From the NCBI GenBank assembly GCA_951213105.1, contig OX578142.1, positions 2,930,649 to 2,994,648 on the forward strand: a stretch of 64,000 bases of DNA. Reading direction: 5' to 3'. The notes under the pieces were generated by a model. The model did not search any database, was not told the DNA's origin, and saw nothing but the letters and a program-made list of their open reading frames with translations. Source of the stretch: Amaurobius ferox. Its lineage: Eukaryota; Arthropoda; Arachnida; Araneae; Amaurobiidae. Both the position numbers and the translations under genes were made by a program. Below are positions 9,812-22,259 of this stretch, piece by piece. Position 1 is the first letter of the stretch. Every line of letters begins with the position of its first letter.

Positions 9812-10127
9812 CTTAACGAAAGTTTCTCTACGGTTACAATAACAATAATAAATACCTGATATACCAATAAAACACCCCCAAACTAGCCTCGAAATTAAAA
9901 CAACAACGGCCTACACCTGTGACGTCAAGATTATGTCAACAATTGATAGATGTCGTCATCAACGAACATATGACGTCATGTGAATACCAATAACACTTCT
10001 TGAGATAACAAGAACGGAATTTACTAACTGACCTATTCAAAGCAATATATATATAAACAAATCACTATAAGAGGCAGTCAATCTACATGTAAGCCAATTC
10101 GGGTGTTAAGCCAGGCAAATATAAACA
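9812..10127 (-). promoter_or_regulatory. Spacer between 5' monomers and ORF1, copy 1
   Basis: About 316 bp upstream of the ORF1 start with no ORF of note. It contains two TGACGTCA octamers at 9920-9927 and 9971-9978, and a TGTCGTCA near-match between them. It probably belongs to the 5' UTR. Confidence 0.5.
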
Positions 10128-10577
10128 AAGATCAAATAGTACACAGTAAATTACAATAGAAGAAACAGTGACGTCATAGAATTTTCAAAATTCAGTAATT
10201 AATAACATATTATAGTTAAATTAAATCAATACAGTTATACAGAGTCCAAATGAGCCGGAGGCAATAGTATACCGTCACAGTATTTTTAGGACTCCTAGTT
10301 ACTGAGATATGAGAAAAGCTGCCCCGCAGCAAGTCCGAAGAAGTTGAATAACATCGAAACTAATCAACTTTGACTCAGAAGAGTGATAGTCTTAGATACC
10401 ACAGAATTAATCTGTTTTTAAGAAACTTTCCGTAGTTTTATATACCCTATTTAAGTAAATATATCACATAAACTGCTCCGAATAATTCGAAGAAAAATTC
10501 AAAGTTCTTGCCTTGGTACCTCCTTCCGGGTTCATGGAAATCTCAATGGATCAGATGAAAATGGAGTCGTGACGTCA
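9920..10577. promoter_or_regulatory. Cluster of four CRE-type octamers upstream of ORF1, copy 1
   Basis: Perfect TGACGTCA at 9920-9927, 9971-9978, 10169-10176 and 10570-10577. Four copies of an 8-bp word in 660 bp is far above chance. CREB/ATF binding is inferred from the consensus only. Confidence 0.5.
10128..10529 (-). repeat. 5' UTR monomer 2 (ORF1-proximal), copy 1
   Basis: Diverged copy of the sequence at 10530-10934. Paired landmarks keep a 401-403 bp spacing: TGACGTCA (10169/10570), ACAGAATTAAT (10401/10802), GCTGCCCCGCAGC (10318/10719), the CGAAGAAAAATTCAAAGTT word (10488/10891) and TCCGG (10525/10928). The left edge is approximate because similarity fades there. Confidence 0.75.
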
Positions 10578-10934
10578 TAGAACAATCAAAATTCCATATA
10601 AAATATAATATCACAGTTTATGGATCCAAAATAATAGTATATAGTCCTGAAGGGTCGAAGTCACCATCGAGTAAACCACATTATTTTTAGCAGTTCAGGA
10701 TGTCGAGATACAGAAAAGGCTGCCCCGCAGCAAAACAGGCAAACCAGGATTCCGTCAAAACCAGTCAACACCAACTCAGGAAAAAGACGATCCCATCCTC
10801 TACAGAATTAATATGAATTTTTAATACAATTTTTACTATCTTCAACATTCCATTAAAGGAGATATTTTCCAAAATGTACTCCGAAAAAGTCGAAGAAAAA
10901 TTCAAAGTTCCATCAACGGAGGCACCATCCGGAA
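10530..10934 (-). repeat. 5' UTR monomer 1 (5'-most), copy 1
   Basis: Outer copy of the ~401-bp monomer. It ends at the element boundary near the same TCCGG word that ends the inner monomer, so the element begins at or close to a monomer edge. It carries a TGACGTCA at 10570-10577 and the hairpin word GCTGCCCCGCAGC at 10719-10731. By analogy with the promoter monomers of mouse L1 this is probably promoter sequence. Confidence 0.75.
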
Positions 10935-10946
10935 GGCCGCCCCTTT
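10935..10946. repeat. Target-site duplication, retrotransposon copy 1, 5' side
   Basis: GGCCGCCCCTTT, identical to 6402-6413. The satellite unit resumes directly after it. Confidence 0.9.
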
Positions 10947-11160
10947 GCTTTTCCCAGTTTCGCGCGCAGCGCGAAACTGGGAAAAAGGCCCCTCCCCGCG
11001 GCCGGGAGCGACGGAGGACTTCGCGCGCACGCCGAGAGGAGCAGACCGAGAGGAAGAAAAAAAACGGGGAAGATAGGGGAGAAATAGAAAAAAATCTGAG
11101 AGAGGGAGAGCGTGAGCGGGCAGATCTGAAACACAATGCATATCAAAATGAAGGTATTTA
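10947..11160. repeat. Satellite unit U6, second part (214 bp)
   Basis: Resumes in the palindrome core and runs to the unit end. It carries GAGCGGGCAGATC instead of GAGCGAGCAGATC, a change shared only with the matching end of U18. Confidence 0.95.
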
Positions 11161-12272
11161 AAAAGTGGACGTGGGGTTAAGCCCAGGGAAAATTTTCTCA
11201 GTTTTTCGATCCGGGGCTTAGTTTTCGAGATATTTTGATTTTTAAAGTTTATTATTTAAGAGTTAATTAAGGGGTCAATTAATTATTTCGTCGTAACCCG
11301 TTCACACAATATACCGAATTAATCAGCACGATGAGAGGAGTCCGAATCTCTCAAAATCTCGCGCTTATGTGTCCTGATACAGTCAGAAATTATTGTAAAG
11401 GGAGTAGCCAATCAGAACTCTAATAATCTATTCGATTCGATTGCCAACTCGCAATCCAGATAAAGATGGTGCGAGGTCAGCTGATGACGTCAGAAACACA
11501 ATATCTTGATCCAAAGACTCTTAATCCCCCGATGATATTTTCGATCAGCAAGAAACCTATTTGTGTGAAAATTCATCAGGAACGTGCTAAAATATACAAC
11601 AAACAAGTGAAAACATTAGCTACCAGAATTTTTTTTTAATTCCATGGAACTATGGTTTATATTTAAGGAATGATATATATATATTGTAGTCCGCGATCGC
11701 ATATTATGTATCTGATGCATTCTGCCGAAATGTTATCATTTGCTTAATCTGCTGGAGAAGGATTCGGGTTCGCATTCATGGATCCTGGGTGTAGCTTAGT
11801 TATCAGACGTTTGCGGTGAACGTTTGAGGCGACGGCTACCTAGGCCTGACTCAATTGAGAAGTGAATGCTGGGCTCTAATATTTTGGCTATTTTTTGGCA
11901 AAAAGTTAGGGCCCCATCTTTAATATTAATGTTGGAACCAACTGAAAAACTCTCGAACGGCTGGCATAAAAAGGATTATTTGTGCTCTCTTTTCTTCCTC
12001 TCGGTCTGCTCCTCGAGGCGTGCGCGCAAAGTCCGCAGTCGCGGACGGCCGCCCCTTTGCTTTTCCCAGTTTCGCGCGCAGCGCGAAACTGGGAAAAAGG
12101 CCCCTCCCCGCGGCCGGGAGCGACGGAGGACTTCGCGCGCACGCCGAGAGGAGCAGACCGAGAGGAAGAAAAAAAACGGGGAAGATAGGGGAGAAATAGA
12201 AAAAAATCTGAGAGAGGGAGAGCGTGAGCGAGCAGATCTGAAACACAATGCATATCAAAATGAAGGTATTTA
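11161..12272. repeat. Satellite unit U7 (1112 bp)
   Basis: G at 11173 (GTGGGGTT), shared with U19 and U29, and a T9 run. Matches U19 at the 17,841-bp offset. Confidence 0.95.
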
Positions 12273-13384
12273 AAAAGTGGACGTAGGGTTAAGCCCAGGG
12301 AAAATTTTCTCAGTTTTTCGATCCGGGGCTTAGTTTTCGAGATATTTTGATTTTTAAAGTTTATTATTTAAGAGTTAATTAAGGGGTCAATTAATTATTT
12401 CGTCGTAACCCGTTCACACAATATACCGAATTAATCAGCACGATGAGAGGAGTCCGAATCTCTCAAAATCTCGCGCTTATGTGTCCTGATACAGTCAGAA
12501 ATTATTGTAAAGGGAGTAGCCAATCAGAACTCTAATAATCTATTCGATTCGATTGCCAACTCGCAATCCAGATAAAGATGGTGCGAGGTCAGCTGATGAC
12601 GTCAGAAACACAATATCTTGATCCAAAGACTCTTAATCCCCCGATGATATTTTCGATCAGCAAGAAACCTATTTGTGTGAAAATTCATCAGGAACGTGCT
12701 AAAATATACAACAAACAAGTGAAAACATTAGCTACCAGAATTTTTTTTTAATTCCATGGAACTATGGTTTATATTTAAGGAATGATATATATATATTGTA
12801 GTCCGCGATCGCATATTATGTATCTGATGCATTCTGCCGAAATGTTATCATTTGCTTAATCTGCTGGAGAAGGATTCGGGTTCGCATTCATGGATCCTGG
12901 GTGTAGCTTAGTTATCAGACGTTTGCGGTGAACGTTTGAGGCGACGGCTACCTAGGCCTGACTCAATTGAGAAGTGAATGCTGGGCTCTAATATTTTGGC
13001 TATTTTTTGGCAAAAAGTTAGGGCCCCATCTTTAATATTAATGTTGGAACCAACTGAAAAACTCTCGAACGGCTGGCATAAAAAGGATTATTTGTGCTCT
13101 CTTTTCTTCCTCTCGGTCTGCTCCTCGAGGCGTGCGCGCAAAGTCCGCAGTCGCGGACGGCCGCCCCTTTGCTTTTCCCAGTTTCGCGCGCAGCGCGAAA
13201 CTGGGAAAAAGGCCCCTCCCCGCGGCCGGGAGCGACGGAGGACTTCGCGCGCACGCCGAGAGGAGCAGACCGAGAGGAAGAAAAAAAACGGGGAAGATAG
13301 GGGAGAAATAGAAAAAAATCTGAGAGAGGGAGAGCGTGAGCGAGCAGATCTGAAACACAATGCATATCAAAATGAAGGTATTTA
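12273..13384. repeat. Satellite unit U8 (1112 bp)
   Basis: T9 form with no private change noticed. Counterpart of U20. Confidence 0.95.
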
Positions 13385-14495
13385 AAAAGTGGACGTAGGG
13401 TTAAGCCCAGGGAAAATTTTCTCAGTTTTTCGATCCGGGGCTTAGTTTTCGAGATATTTTGATTTTTAAAGTTTATTATTTAAGAGTTAATTAAGGGGTC
13501 AATTAATTATTTCGTCGTAACCCGTTCACACAATATACCGAATTAATCAGCACGATGAGAGGAGTCCGAATCTCTCAAAATCTCGCGCTTATGTGTCCTG
13601 AAACAGTGAGAAATTATTGTAAAGGGAGTAGCCAATCAGAACTCTAATAATCTATTCGATTCGATTGCCAACTCGCAATCCAGATAAAGATGGTGCGAGG
13701 TCAGCTGATGACGTCAGAAACACAATATCTTGATCCAAAGACTCTTAATCCCCCGATGATATTTTCGATCAGCAAGAAACCTATTTGTGTGAAAATTCAT
13801 CAGGAACGTGCTAAAATATACAACAAACAAGTGAAAACATTAGCTACCAGAATTTTTTTTAATTCCATGGAACTATGGTTTATATTTAAGGAATGATATA
13901 TATATATTGTAGTCCGCGATCGCATATTATGTATCTGATGCATTCTGCCTAAATGTTATCATTTGCTTAATCTGCTGGAGAAGGATTCGGGTTCGCATTC
14001 ATGGATCCTGGGTGTAGCTTAGTTATCAGACGTTTGCGGTGAACGTTTGAGGCGACGGTTACCTAGGCCTGACTCAATTGAGAAGTGAATGCTGGGCTCT
14101 AATATTTTGGCTATTTTTTGGCAAAAAGTTAGGGCCCCATCTTTAATATTAATGTTGGAACCAACTGAAAAACTCTCGAACGGCTGGCATAAAAAGGATT
14201 ATTTGTGCTCTCTTTTCTTCCTCTCGGTCTGCTCCTCGAGGCGTGCGCGCAAAGTCCGCAGTCGCGGACGGCCGCCCCTTTGCTTTTCCCAGTTTCGCGC
14301 GCAGCGCGAAACTGGGAAAAAGGCCCCTCCCCGCGGCCGGGAGCGACGGAGGACTTCGCGCGCACGCCGAGAGGAGCAGACCGAGAGGAAGAAAAAAAAC
14401 GGGGAAGATAGGGGAGAAATAGAAAAAAATCTGAGAGAGGGAGAGCGTGAGCGAGCAGATCTGAAACACAATGCATATCAAAATGAAGGTATTTA
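13385..14495. repeat. Satellite unit U9 (1111 bp)
   Basis: Carries CAGTGAG, TGCCTAAATG (normally TGCCGAAATG) and GGTTACC (normally GGCTACC), plus a private CCTGAAACAG. TGCCTAAATG is shared with U21, U24 and U25. Confidence 0.95.
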
Positions 14496-15606
14496 AAAAG
14501 TGGACGTAGGGTTAAGCCCAGGGAAAATTTTCTCAGTTTTTCGATCCGGGGCTTAGTTTTCGAGATATTTTGATTTTTAAAGTTTATTATTTAAGAGTTA
14601 ATTAAGGGGTCAATTAATTATTTCGTCGTAACCCGTTCACACAATATACCGAATTAATCAGCACGATGAGAGGAGTCCGAATCTCTCAAAATCTCGCGCT
14701 TATGTGTCCTGATACAGTCAGAAATTATTGTAAAGGGAGTAGCCAATCAGAACTCTAATAATCTATTCGATTCGATTGCCAACTCGCAATCCAGATAAAG
14801 ATGGTGCGAGGTCAGCTGATGACGTCAGAAACACAATATCTTGATCCAAAGACTCTTAATCCCCCGATGATATTTTCGATCAGCAAGAAACCTATTTGTG
14901 TGAAAATTCATCAGGAACGTGCTAAAATATACAACAAACAAGTGAAAACATTAGCTACCAGAATTTTTTTTTAATTCCATGGAACTATGGTTTATATTTA
15001 AGGAATGATATATATATATTGTAGTCCGCGATCGCATATTATGTATCTGATGCATTCTGCCGAAATGTTATCATTTGCTTAATCTGCTGGAGAAGGATTC
15101 GGGTTCGCATTCATGGATCCTGGGTGTAGCTTAGTTATCAGACGTTTGCGGTGAACGTTTGAGGCGACGGCTACCTAGGCCTGACTCAATTGAGAAGTGA
15201 ATGCTCGGCTCTAATATTTTGGCTATTTTTTGGCAAAAAGTTAGGGCCCCATCTTTAATATTAATGTTGGAACCAACTGAAAAACTCTCGAACGGCTGGC
15301 ATAAAAAGGATTATTTGTGCTCTCTTTTCTTCCTCTCGGTCTGCTCCTCGAGGCGTGCGCGCAAAGTCCGCAGTCGCGGACGGCCGCCCCTTTGCTTTTC
15401 CCAGTTTCGCGCGCAGCGCGAAACTGGGAAAAAGGCCCCTCCCCGCGGCCGGGAGCGACGGAGGACTTCGCGCGCACGCCGAGAGGAGCAGACCGAGAGG
15501 AAGAAAAAAACGGGGAAGATAGGGGAGAAATAGAAAAAAATCTGAGAGAGGGAGAGCGTGAGCGAGCAGATCTGAAACACAATGCATATCAAAATGAAGG
15601 TATTTA
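14496..15606. repeat. Satellite unit U10 (1111 bp)
   Basis: T9 run offset by a 7-A tract (normally 8) in the right palindrome flank. AATGCTCGGC at 15200, shared only with U12. First half of dimer U10-U11. Confidence 0.95.
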
Positions 15607-16710
15607 AAAAGTGGTCGTAGGGTTAAGCCCAGGGAAAATTTTCTCAGTTTGTCGATCCGGGGCTTAGTTTTCGAGATATTTTGATTTTTAAAGTTTATTA
15701 TTTAAGAGTTAATTAAGGGGTCAATTAATTATTTCGTCGTAACCCGTTCACACAATATACCGAATTAATCAGCACGATGAGAGGAGTCCGAATCTCTCAA
15801 AATCTCGCGCTTATGTGTCCTGATACAGTCAGAAATTATTGTAAAGGGAGTAGCCAATCAGAACTCTAATAATCTATTCGATTCGATTGCCAACTCGCAA
15901 TCCAGATAAAGATGGTGCGAGGTCAGCTGATGACGTCAGAAACACAATATCTTGATCCAAAGACTCTTAATCCCCCGATGATATTTTCGATCAGCAAGAG
16001 ACCTATTTGTGTGAAAATTCATCAGGAACGTGCTAAAATATACAACAAACAAGTGAAAACATTAGCTACCAGAATTTTTTTTAATTCCATGGAACTATGG
16101 TTTATATTTAAGGAATGATATATATATATTGTAGTCCGCGATCGCATATTATGTGCATTCTGCCGAAATGTTATCATTTGCTTAATCTGCTGGAGAAGGA
16201 TTCGGGTTCGCATTCATGGATCCTGGGTGTAGCTTAGTTATCAGACGTTTGCGGTGAACGTTTGAGGCGACGGTTACCTAGGCCTGACTCAATTGAGAAG
16301 TGAATGCTGGGCTCTAATATTTTGGCTATTTTTTGGCAAAAAGTTAGGGCCCCATCTTTAATATTAATGTTGGAACCAACTGAAAAACTCTCGAACGGCT
16401 GGCATAAAAAGGATTATTTGTGCTCTCTTTTCTTCCTCTCGGTCTGCTCCTCGAGGCGTGCGCGCAAAGTCCGCAGTCGCGGACGGCCGCCCCTTTGCTT
16501 TTCCCAGTTTCGCGCGCAGCGCGAAACTGGGAAAAAGGCCCCTCCCCGCGGCCGGGAGCGACGGAGGACTTCGCGCGCACGCCGAGAGGAGCAGACCGAG
16601 AGGAAGAAAAAAAACGGGGAAGATAGGGGAGAAATAGAAAAAAATCTGAGAGAGGGAGAGCGTGAGCGAGCAGATCTGAAACACAATGCATATCAAAATG
16701 AAGGTATTTA
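15607..16710. repeat. Satellite unit U11 (1104 bp, 7-bp deletion)
   Basis: Lacks ATCTGAT after ATTATGT. Also carries GTGGTCGTAGG, CAGTTTGTCGATC and CAAGAGACC, the set shared with U13 and U27, and GGTTACC as in U9. Confidence 0.95.
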
Positions 16711-17821
16711 AAAAGTGGACGTAGGGTTAAGCCCAGGGAAAATTTTCTCAGTTTTTCGATCCGGGGCTTAGTTTTCGAGATATTTTGATTTTTAAAGTTT
16801 ATTATTTAAGAGTTAATTAAGGGGTCAATTAATTATTTCGTCGTAACCCGTTCACACAATATACCGAATTAATCAGCACGATGAGAGGAGTCCGAATCTC
16901 TCAAAATCTCGCGCTTATGTGTCCTGATACAGTCAGAAATTATTGTAAAGGGAGTAGCCAATCAGAACTCTAATAATCTATTCGATTCGATTGCCAACTC
17001 GCAATCCAGATAAAGATGGTGCGAGGTCAGCTGATGACGTCAGAAACACAATATCTTGATCCAAAGACTCTTAATCCCCCGATGATATTTTCGATCAGCA
17101 AGAAACCTATTTGTGTGAAAATTCATCAGGAACGTGCTAAAATATACAACAAACAAGTGAAAACATTAGCTACCAGAATTTTTTTTTAATTCCATGGAAC
17201 TATGGTTTATATTTAAGGAATGATATATATATATTGTAGTCCGCGATCGCATATTATGTATCTGATGCATTCTGCCGAAATGTTATCATTTGCTTAATCT
17301 GCTGGAGAAGGATTCGGGTTCGCATTCATGGATCCTGGGTGTAGCTTAGTTATCAGACGTTTGCGGTGAACGTTTGAGGCGACGGCTACCTAGGCCTGAC
17401 TCAATTGAGAAGTGAATGCTCGGCTCTAATATTTTGGCTATTTTTTGGCAAAAAGTTAGGGCCCCATCTTTAATATTAATGTTGGAACCAACTGAAAAAC
17501 TCTCGAACGGCTGGCATAAAAAGGATTATTTGTGCTCTCTTTTCTTCCTCTCGGTCTGCTCCTCGAGGCGTGCGCGCAAAGTCCGCAGTCGCGGACGGCC
17601 GCCCCTTTGCTTTTCCCAGTTTCGCGCGCAGCGCGAAACTGGGAAAAAGGCCCCTCCCCGCGGCCGGGAGCGACGGAGGACTTCGCGCGCACGCCGAGAG
17701 GAGCAGACCGAGAGGAAGAAAAAAACGGGGAAGATAGGGGAGAAATAGAAAAAAATCTGAGAGAGGGAGAGCGTGAGCGAGCAGATCTGAAACACAATGC
17801 ATATCAAAATGAAGGTATTTA
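16711..17821. repeat. Satellite unit U12 (1111 bp)
   Basis: Near-duplicate of U10: T9, 7-A tract and AATGCTCGGC. First half of the second 2215-bp dimer. Confidence 0.95.
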
Positions 17822-18925
17822 AAAAGTGGTCGTAGGGTTAAGCCCAGGGAAAATTTTCTCAGTTTGTCGATCCGGGGCTTAGTTTTCGAGATATTTTGAT
17901 TTTTAAAGTTTATTATTTAAGAGTTAATTAAGGGGTCAATTAATTATTTCGTCGTAACCCGTTCACACAATATACCGAATTAATCAGCACGATGAGAGGA
18001 GTCCGAATCTCTCAAAATCTCGCGCTTATGTGTCCTGATACAGTCAGAAATTATTGTAAAGGGAGTAGCCAATCAGAACTCTAATAATCTATTCGATTCG
18101 ATTGCCAACTCGCAATCCAGATAAAGATGGTGCGAGGTCAGCTGATGACGTCAGAAACACAATATCTTGATCCAAAGACTCTTAATCCCCCGATGATATT
18201 TTCGATCAGCAAGAGACCTATTTGTGTGAAAATTCATCAGGAACGTGCTAAAATATACAACAAACAAGTGAAAACATTAGCTACCAGAATTTTTTTTAAT
18301 TCCATGGAACTATGGTTTATATTTAAGGAATGATATATATATATTGTAGTCCGCGATCGCATATTATGTGCATTCTGCCGAAATGTTATCATTTGCTTAA
18401 TCTGCTGGAGAAGGATTCGGGTTCGCATTCATGGATCCTGGGTGTAGCTTAGTTATCAGACGTTTGCGGTGAACGTTTGAGGCGACGGCTACCTAGGCCT
18501 GACTCAATTGAGAAGTGAATGCTGGGCTCTAATATTTTGGCTATTTTTTGGCAAAAAGTTAGGGCCCCATCTTTAATATTAATGTTGGAACCAACTGAAA
18601 AACTCTCGAACGGCTGGCATAAAAAGGATTATTTGTGCTCTCTTTTCTTCCTCTCGGTCTGCTCCTCGAGGCGTGCGCGCAAAGTCCGCAGTCGCGGACG
18701 GCCGCCCCTTTGCTTTTCCCAGTTTCGCGCGCAGCGCGAAACTGGGAAAAAGGCCCCTCCCCGCGGCCGGGAGCGACGGAGGACTTCGCGCGCACGCCGA
18801 GAGGAGCAGACCGAGAGGAAGAAAAAAAACGGGGAAGATAGGGGAGAAATAGAAAAAAATCTGAGAGAGGGAGAGCGTGAGCGAGCAGATCTGAAACACA
18901 ATGCATATCAAAATGAAGGTATTTA
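17822..18925. repeat. Satellite unit U13 (1104 bp, 7-bp deletion)
   Basis: Near-duplicate of U11 (GTGGTCGTAGG, CAGTTTGTCG, CAAGAGACC) but with the ordinary GGCTACC. Confidence 0.95.
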
Positions 18926-20036
18926 AAAAGTGGACGTAGGGTTAAGCCCAGGGAAAATTTTCTCAGTTTTTCGATCCGGGGCTTAGTTTTCGAGATATTT
19001 TGATTTTTAAAGTTTATTATTTAAGAGTTAATTAAGGGGTCAATTAATTATTTCGTCGTAACCCGTTCACACAATATACCGAATTAATCAGCACGATGAG
19101 AGGAGTCCGAATCTCTCAAAATCTCGCGCTTATGTGTCCTGATACAGTCAGAAATTATTGTAAAGGGAGTAGCCAATCAGAACTCTAATAATCTATTCGA
19201 TTCGATTGCCAACTCGCAATCCAGATAAAGATGGTGCGAGGTCAGCTGATGACGTCAGAAACACAATATCTTGATCCAAAGACTCTTAATCCCCCGATGA
19301 TATTTTCGATCAGCAAGAAACCTATTTGTGTGAAAATTCATCAGGAACGTGCTAAAATATACAACAAACAAGTGAAAGCATTAGCTACCAGAATTTTTTT
19401 TAATTCCATGGAACTATGGTTTATATTTAAGGAATGATATATATATATTGTAGTCCGCGATCGCATATTATGTATCTGATGCATTCTGCCGAAATGTTAT
19501 CATTTGCTTAATCTGCTGGAGAAGGATTCGGGTTCGCATTCATGGATCCTGGGTGTAGCTTAGTTATCAGACGTTTGCGGTGAACGTTTGAGGCGACGGC
19601 TACCTAGGCCTGACTCAATTGAGAAGTGAATGCTGGGCTCTAATATTTTGGCTATTTTTTGGCAAAAAGTTAGGGCCCCATCTTTAATATTAATGTTGGA
19701 ACCAACTGAAAAACTCTCGAACGGCTGGCATAAAAAGGATTATTTGTGCTCTCTTTTCTTCCTCTCGGTCTGCTCCTCGAGGCGTGCGCGCAAAGTCCGC
19801 AGTCGCGGACGGCCGCCCCTTTGCTTTTCCCAGTTTCGCGCGCAGCGCGAAACTGGGAAAAAGGCCCCTCCCCGCGGCCGGGAGCGACGGAGGACTTCGC
19901 GCGCACGCCGAGAGGAGCAGACCGAGAGGAAGAAAAAAAACGGGGAAGATAGGGGAGAAATAGAAAAAAATCTGAGAGAGGGAGAGCGTGAGCGAGCAGA
20001 TCTGAAACACAATGCATATCAAAATGAAGGTATTTA
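18926..20036. repeat. Satellite unit U14 (1111 bp)
   Basis: The only unit joining GAAAGCATT with the full-length 13-bp segment. That marker otherwise travels with the short form, so this looks like a recombinant. Confidence 0.95.
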
Positions 20037-21148
20037 AAAAGTGGACGTAGGGTTAAGCCCAGGGAAAATTTTCTCAGTTTTTCGATCCGGGGCTTAGTTT
20101 TCGAGATATTTTGATTTTTAAAGTTTATTATTTAAGAGTTAATTAAGGGGTCAATTAATTATTTCGTCGTAACCCGTTCACACAATATACCGAATTAATC
20201 AGCACGATGAGAGGAGTCCGAATCTCTCAAAATCTCGCGCTTATGTGTCCTGATACAGTCAGAAATTATTGTAAAGGGAGTAGCCAATCAGAACTCTAAT
20301 AATCTATTCGATTCGATTGCCAACTCGCAATCCAGATAAAGATGGTGCGAGGTCAGCTGATGACGTCAGAAACACAATATCTTGATCCAAAGACTCTTAA
20401 TCCCCCGATGATATTTTCGATCAGCAAGAAACCTATTTGTGTGAAAATTCATCAGGAACGTGCTAAAATATACAACAAACAAGTGAAAACATTAGCTACC
20501 AGAATTTTTTTTTAATTCCATGGAACTATGGTTTATATTTAAGGAATGATATATATATATTGTAGTCCGCGATCGCATATTATGTATCTGATGCATTCTG
20601 CCGAAATGTTATCATTTGCTTAATCTGCTGGAGAAGGATTCGGGTTCGCATTCATGGATCCTGGGTGTAGCTTAGTTATCAGACGTTTGCGGTGAACGTT
20701 TGAGGCGACGGCTACCTAGGCCTGACTCAATTGAGAAGTGAATGCTGGGCTCTAATATTTTGGCTATTTTTTGGCAAAAAGTTAGGGCCCCATCTTTAAT
20801 ATTAATGTTGGAACCAACTGAAAAACTCTCGAACGGCTGGCATAAAAAGGATTATTTGTGCTCTCTTTTCTTCCTCTCGGTCTGCTCCTCGAGGCGTGCG
20901 CGCAAAGTCCGCAGTCGCGGACGGCCGCCCCTTTGCTTTTCCCAGTTTCGCGCGCAGCGCGAAACTGGGAAAAAGGCCCCTCCCCGCGGCCGGGAGCGAC
21001 GGAGGACTTCGCGCGCACGCCGAGAGGAGCAGACCGAGAGGAAGAAAAAAAACGGGGAAGATAGGGGAGAAATAGAAAAAAATCTGAGAGAGGGAGAGCG
21101 TGAGCGAGCAGATCTGAAACACAATGCATATCAAAATGAAGGTATTTA
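20037..21148. repeat. Satellite unit U15 (1112 bp)
   Basis: T9 form, long. It does not match U3 at the 17,841-bp offset (U3 is short), which places the left edge of the large duplication after this point. Confidence 0.95.
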
Positions 21149-22259
21149 AAAAGTGGACGTAGGGTTAAGCCCAGGGAAAATTTTCTCAGTTTTTCGATCC
21201 GGGGCTTAGTTTTCGAGATATTTTGATTTTTAAAGTTTATTATTTAAGAGTTAATTAAGGGGTCAATTAATTATTTCGTCGTAACCCGTTCACACAATAT
21301 ACCGAATTAATCAGCACGATGAGAGGAGTCCGAATCTCTCAAAATCTCGCGCTTATGTGTCCTGATACAGTGAGAAATTATTGTAAAGGGAGTAGCCAAT
21401 CAGAACTCTAATAATCTATTCGATTCGATTGCCAACTCGCAATCCAGATAAAGATGGTGCGAGGTCAGCTGATGACGTCAGAAACACAATATCTTGATCC
21501 AAAGACTCTTAATCCCCCGATGATATTTTCGATCAGCAAGAAACCTATTTGTGTGAAAATTCATCAGGAACGTGCTAAAATATACAACAAACAAGTGAAA
21601 ACATTAGCTACCAGAATTTTTTTTAATTCCATGGAACTATGGTTTATATTTAAGGAATGATATATATATATTGTAGTCCGCGATCGCATATTATGTATCT
21701 GATGCATTCTGCCGAAATGTTATCATTTGCTTAATCTGCTGGAGAAGGATTCGGGTTCGCATTCATGGATCCTGGGTGTAGCTTAGTTATCAGACGTTTG
21801 CGGTGAACGTTTGAGGCGACGGCTACCTAGGCCTGACTCAATTGAGAAGTGAATGCTGGGCTCTAATATTTTGGCTATTTTTTGGCAAAAAGTTAGGGCC
21901 CCATCTTTAATATTAATGTTGGAACCAACTGAAAAACTCTCGAACGACTGGCATAAAAAGGATTATTTGTGCTCTCTTTTCTTCCTCTCGGTCTGCTCCT
22001 CGAGGCGTGCGCGCAAAGTCCGCAGTCGCGGACGGCCGCCCCTTTGCTTTTCCCAGTTTCGCGCGCAGCGCGAAACTGGGAAAAAGGCCCCTCCCCGCGG
22101 CCGGGAGCGACGGAGGACTTCGCGCGCACGCCGAGAGGAGCAGACCGAGAGGAAGAAAAAAAACGGGGAAGATAGGGGAGAAATAGAAAAAAATCTGAGA
22201 GAGGGAGAGCGTGAGCGAGCAGATCTGAAACACAATGCATATCAAAATGAAGGTATTTA
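21149..22259. repeat. Satellite unit U16 (1111 bp)
   Basis: CAGTGAG with CGAACGACTGG, the same marker set as U4. Confidence 0.95.

Larger units (their letters stand above)
6414..10934 (-). mobile_element. Non-LTR retrotransposon, ORF1-only (half-LINE-like), copy 1
   Basis: About 4.5 kb inserted in satellite unit U6 and read on the minus strand. In order it has two ~401-bp monomers, a spacer, an intact 562-codon ORF1, about 1.7 kb of T/G-rich sequence and a poly(A) tail (plus-strand T-run 6411-6426). A 12-bp target duplication (6402-6413 and 10935-10946) and the poly(A) end indicate target-primed reverse transcription. Removing the insert plus one duplicate restores a unit of exactly 1111 bp. 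No endonuclease or reverse transcriptase motif is seen on either strand, so mobilisation would need an enzyme from another element. A deletion derivative of a full LINE is the main alternative to a long-standing gag-only family. Confidence 0.9.
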
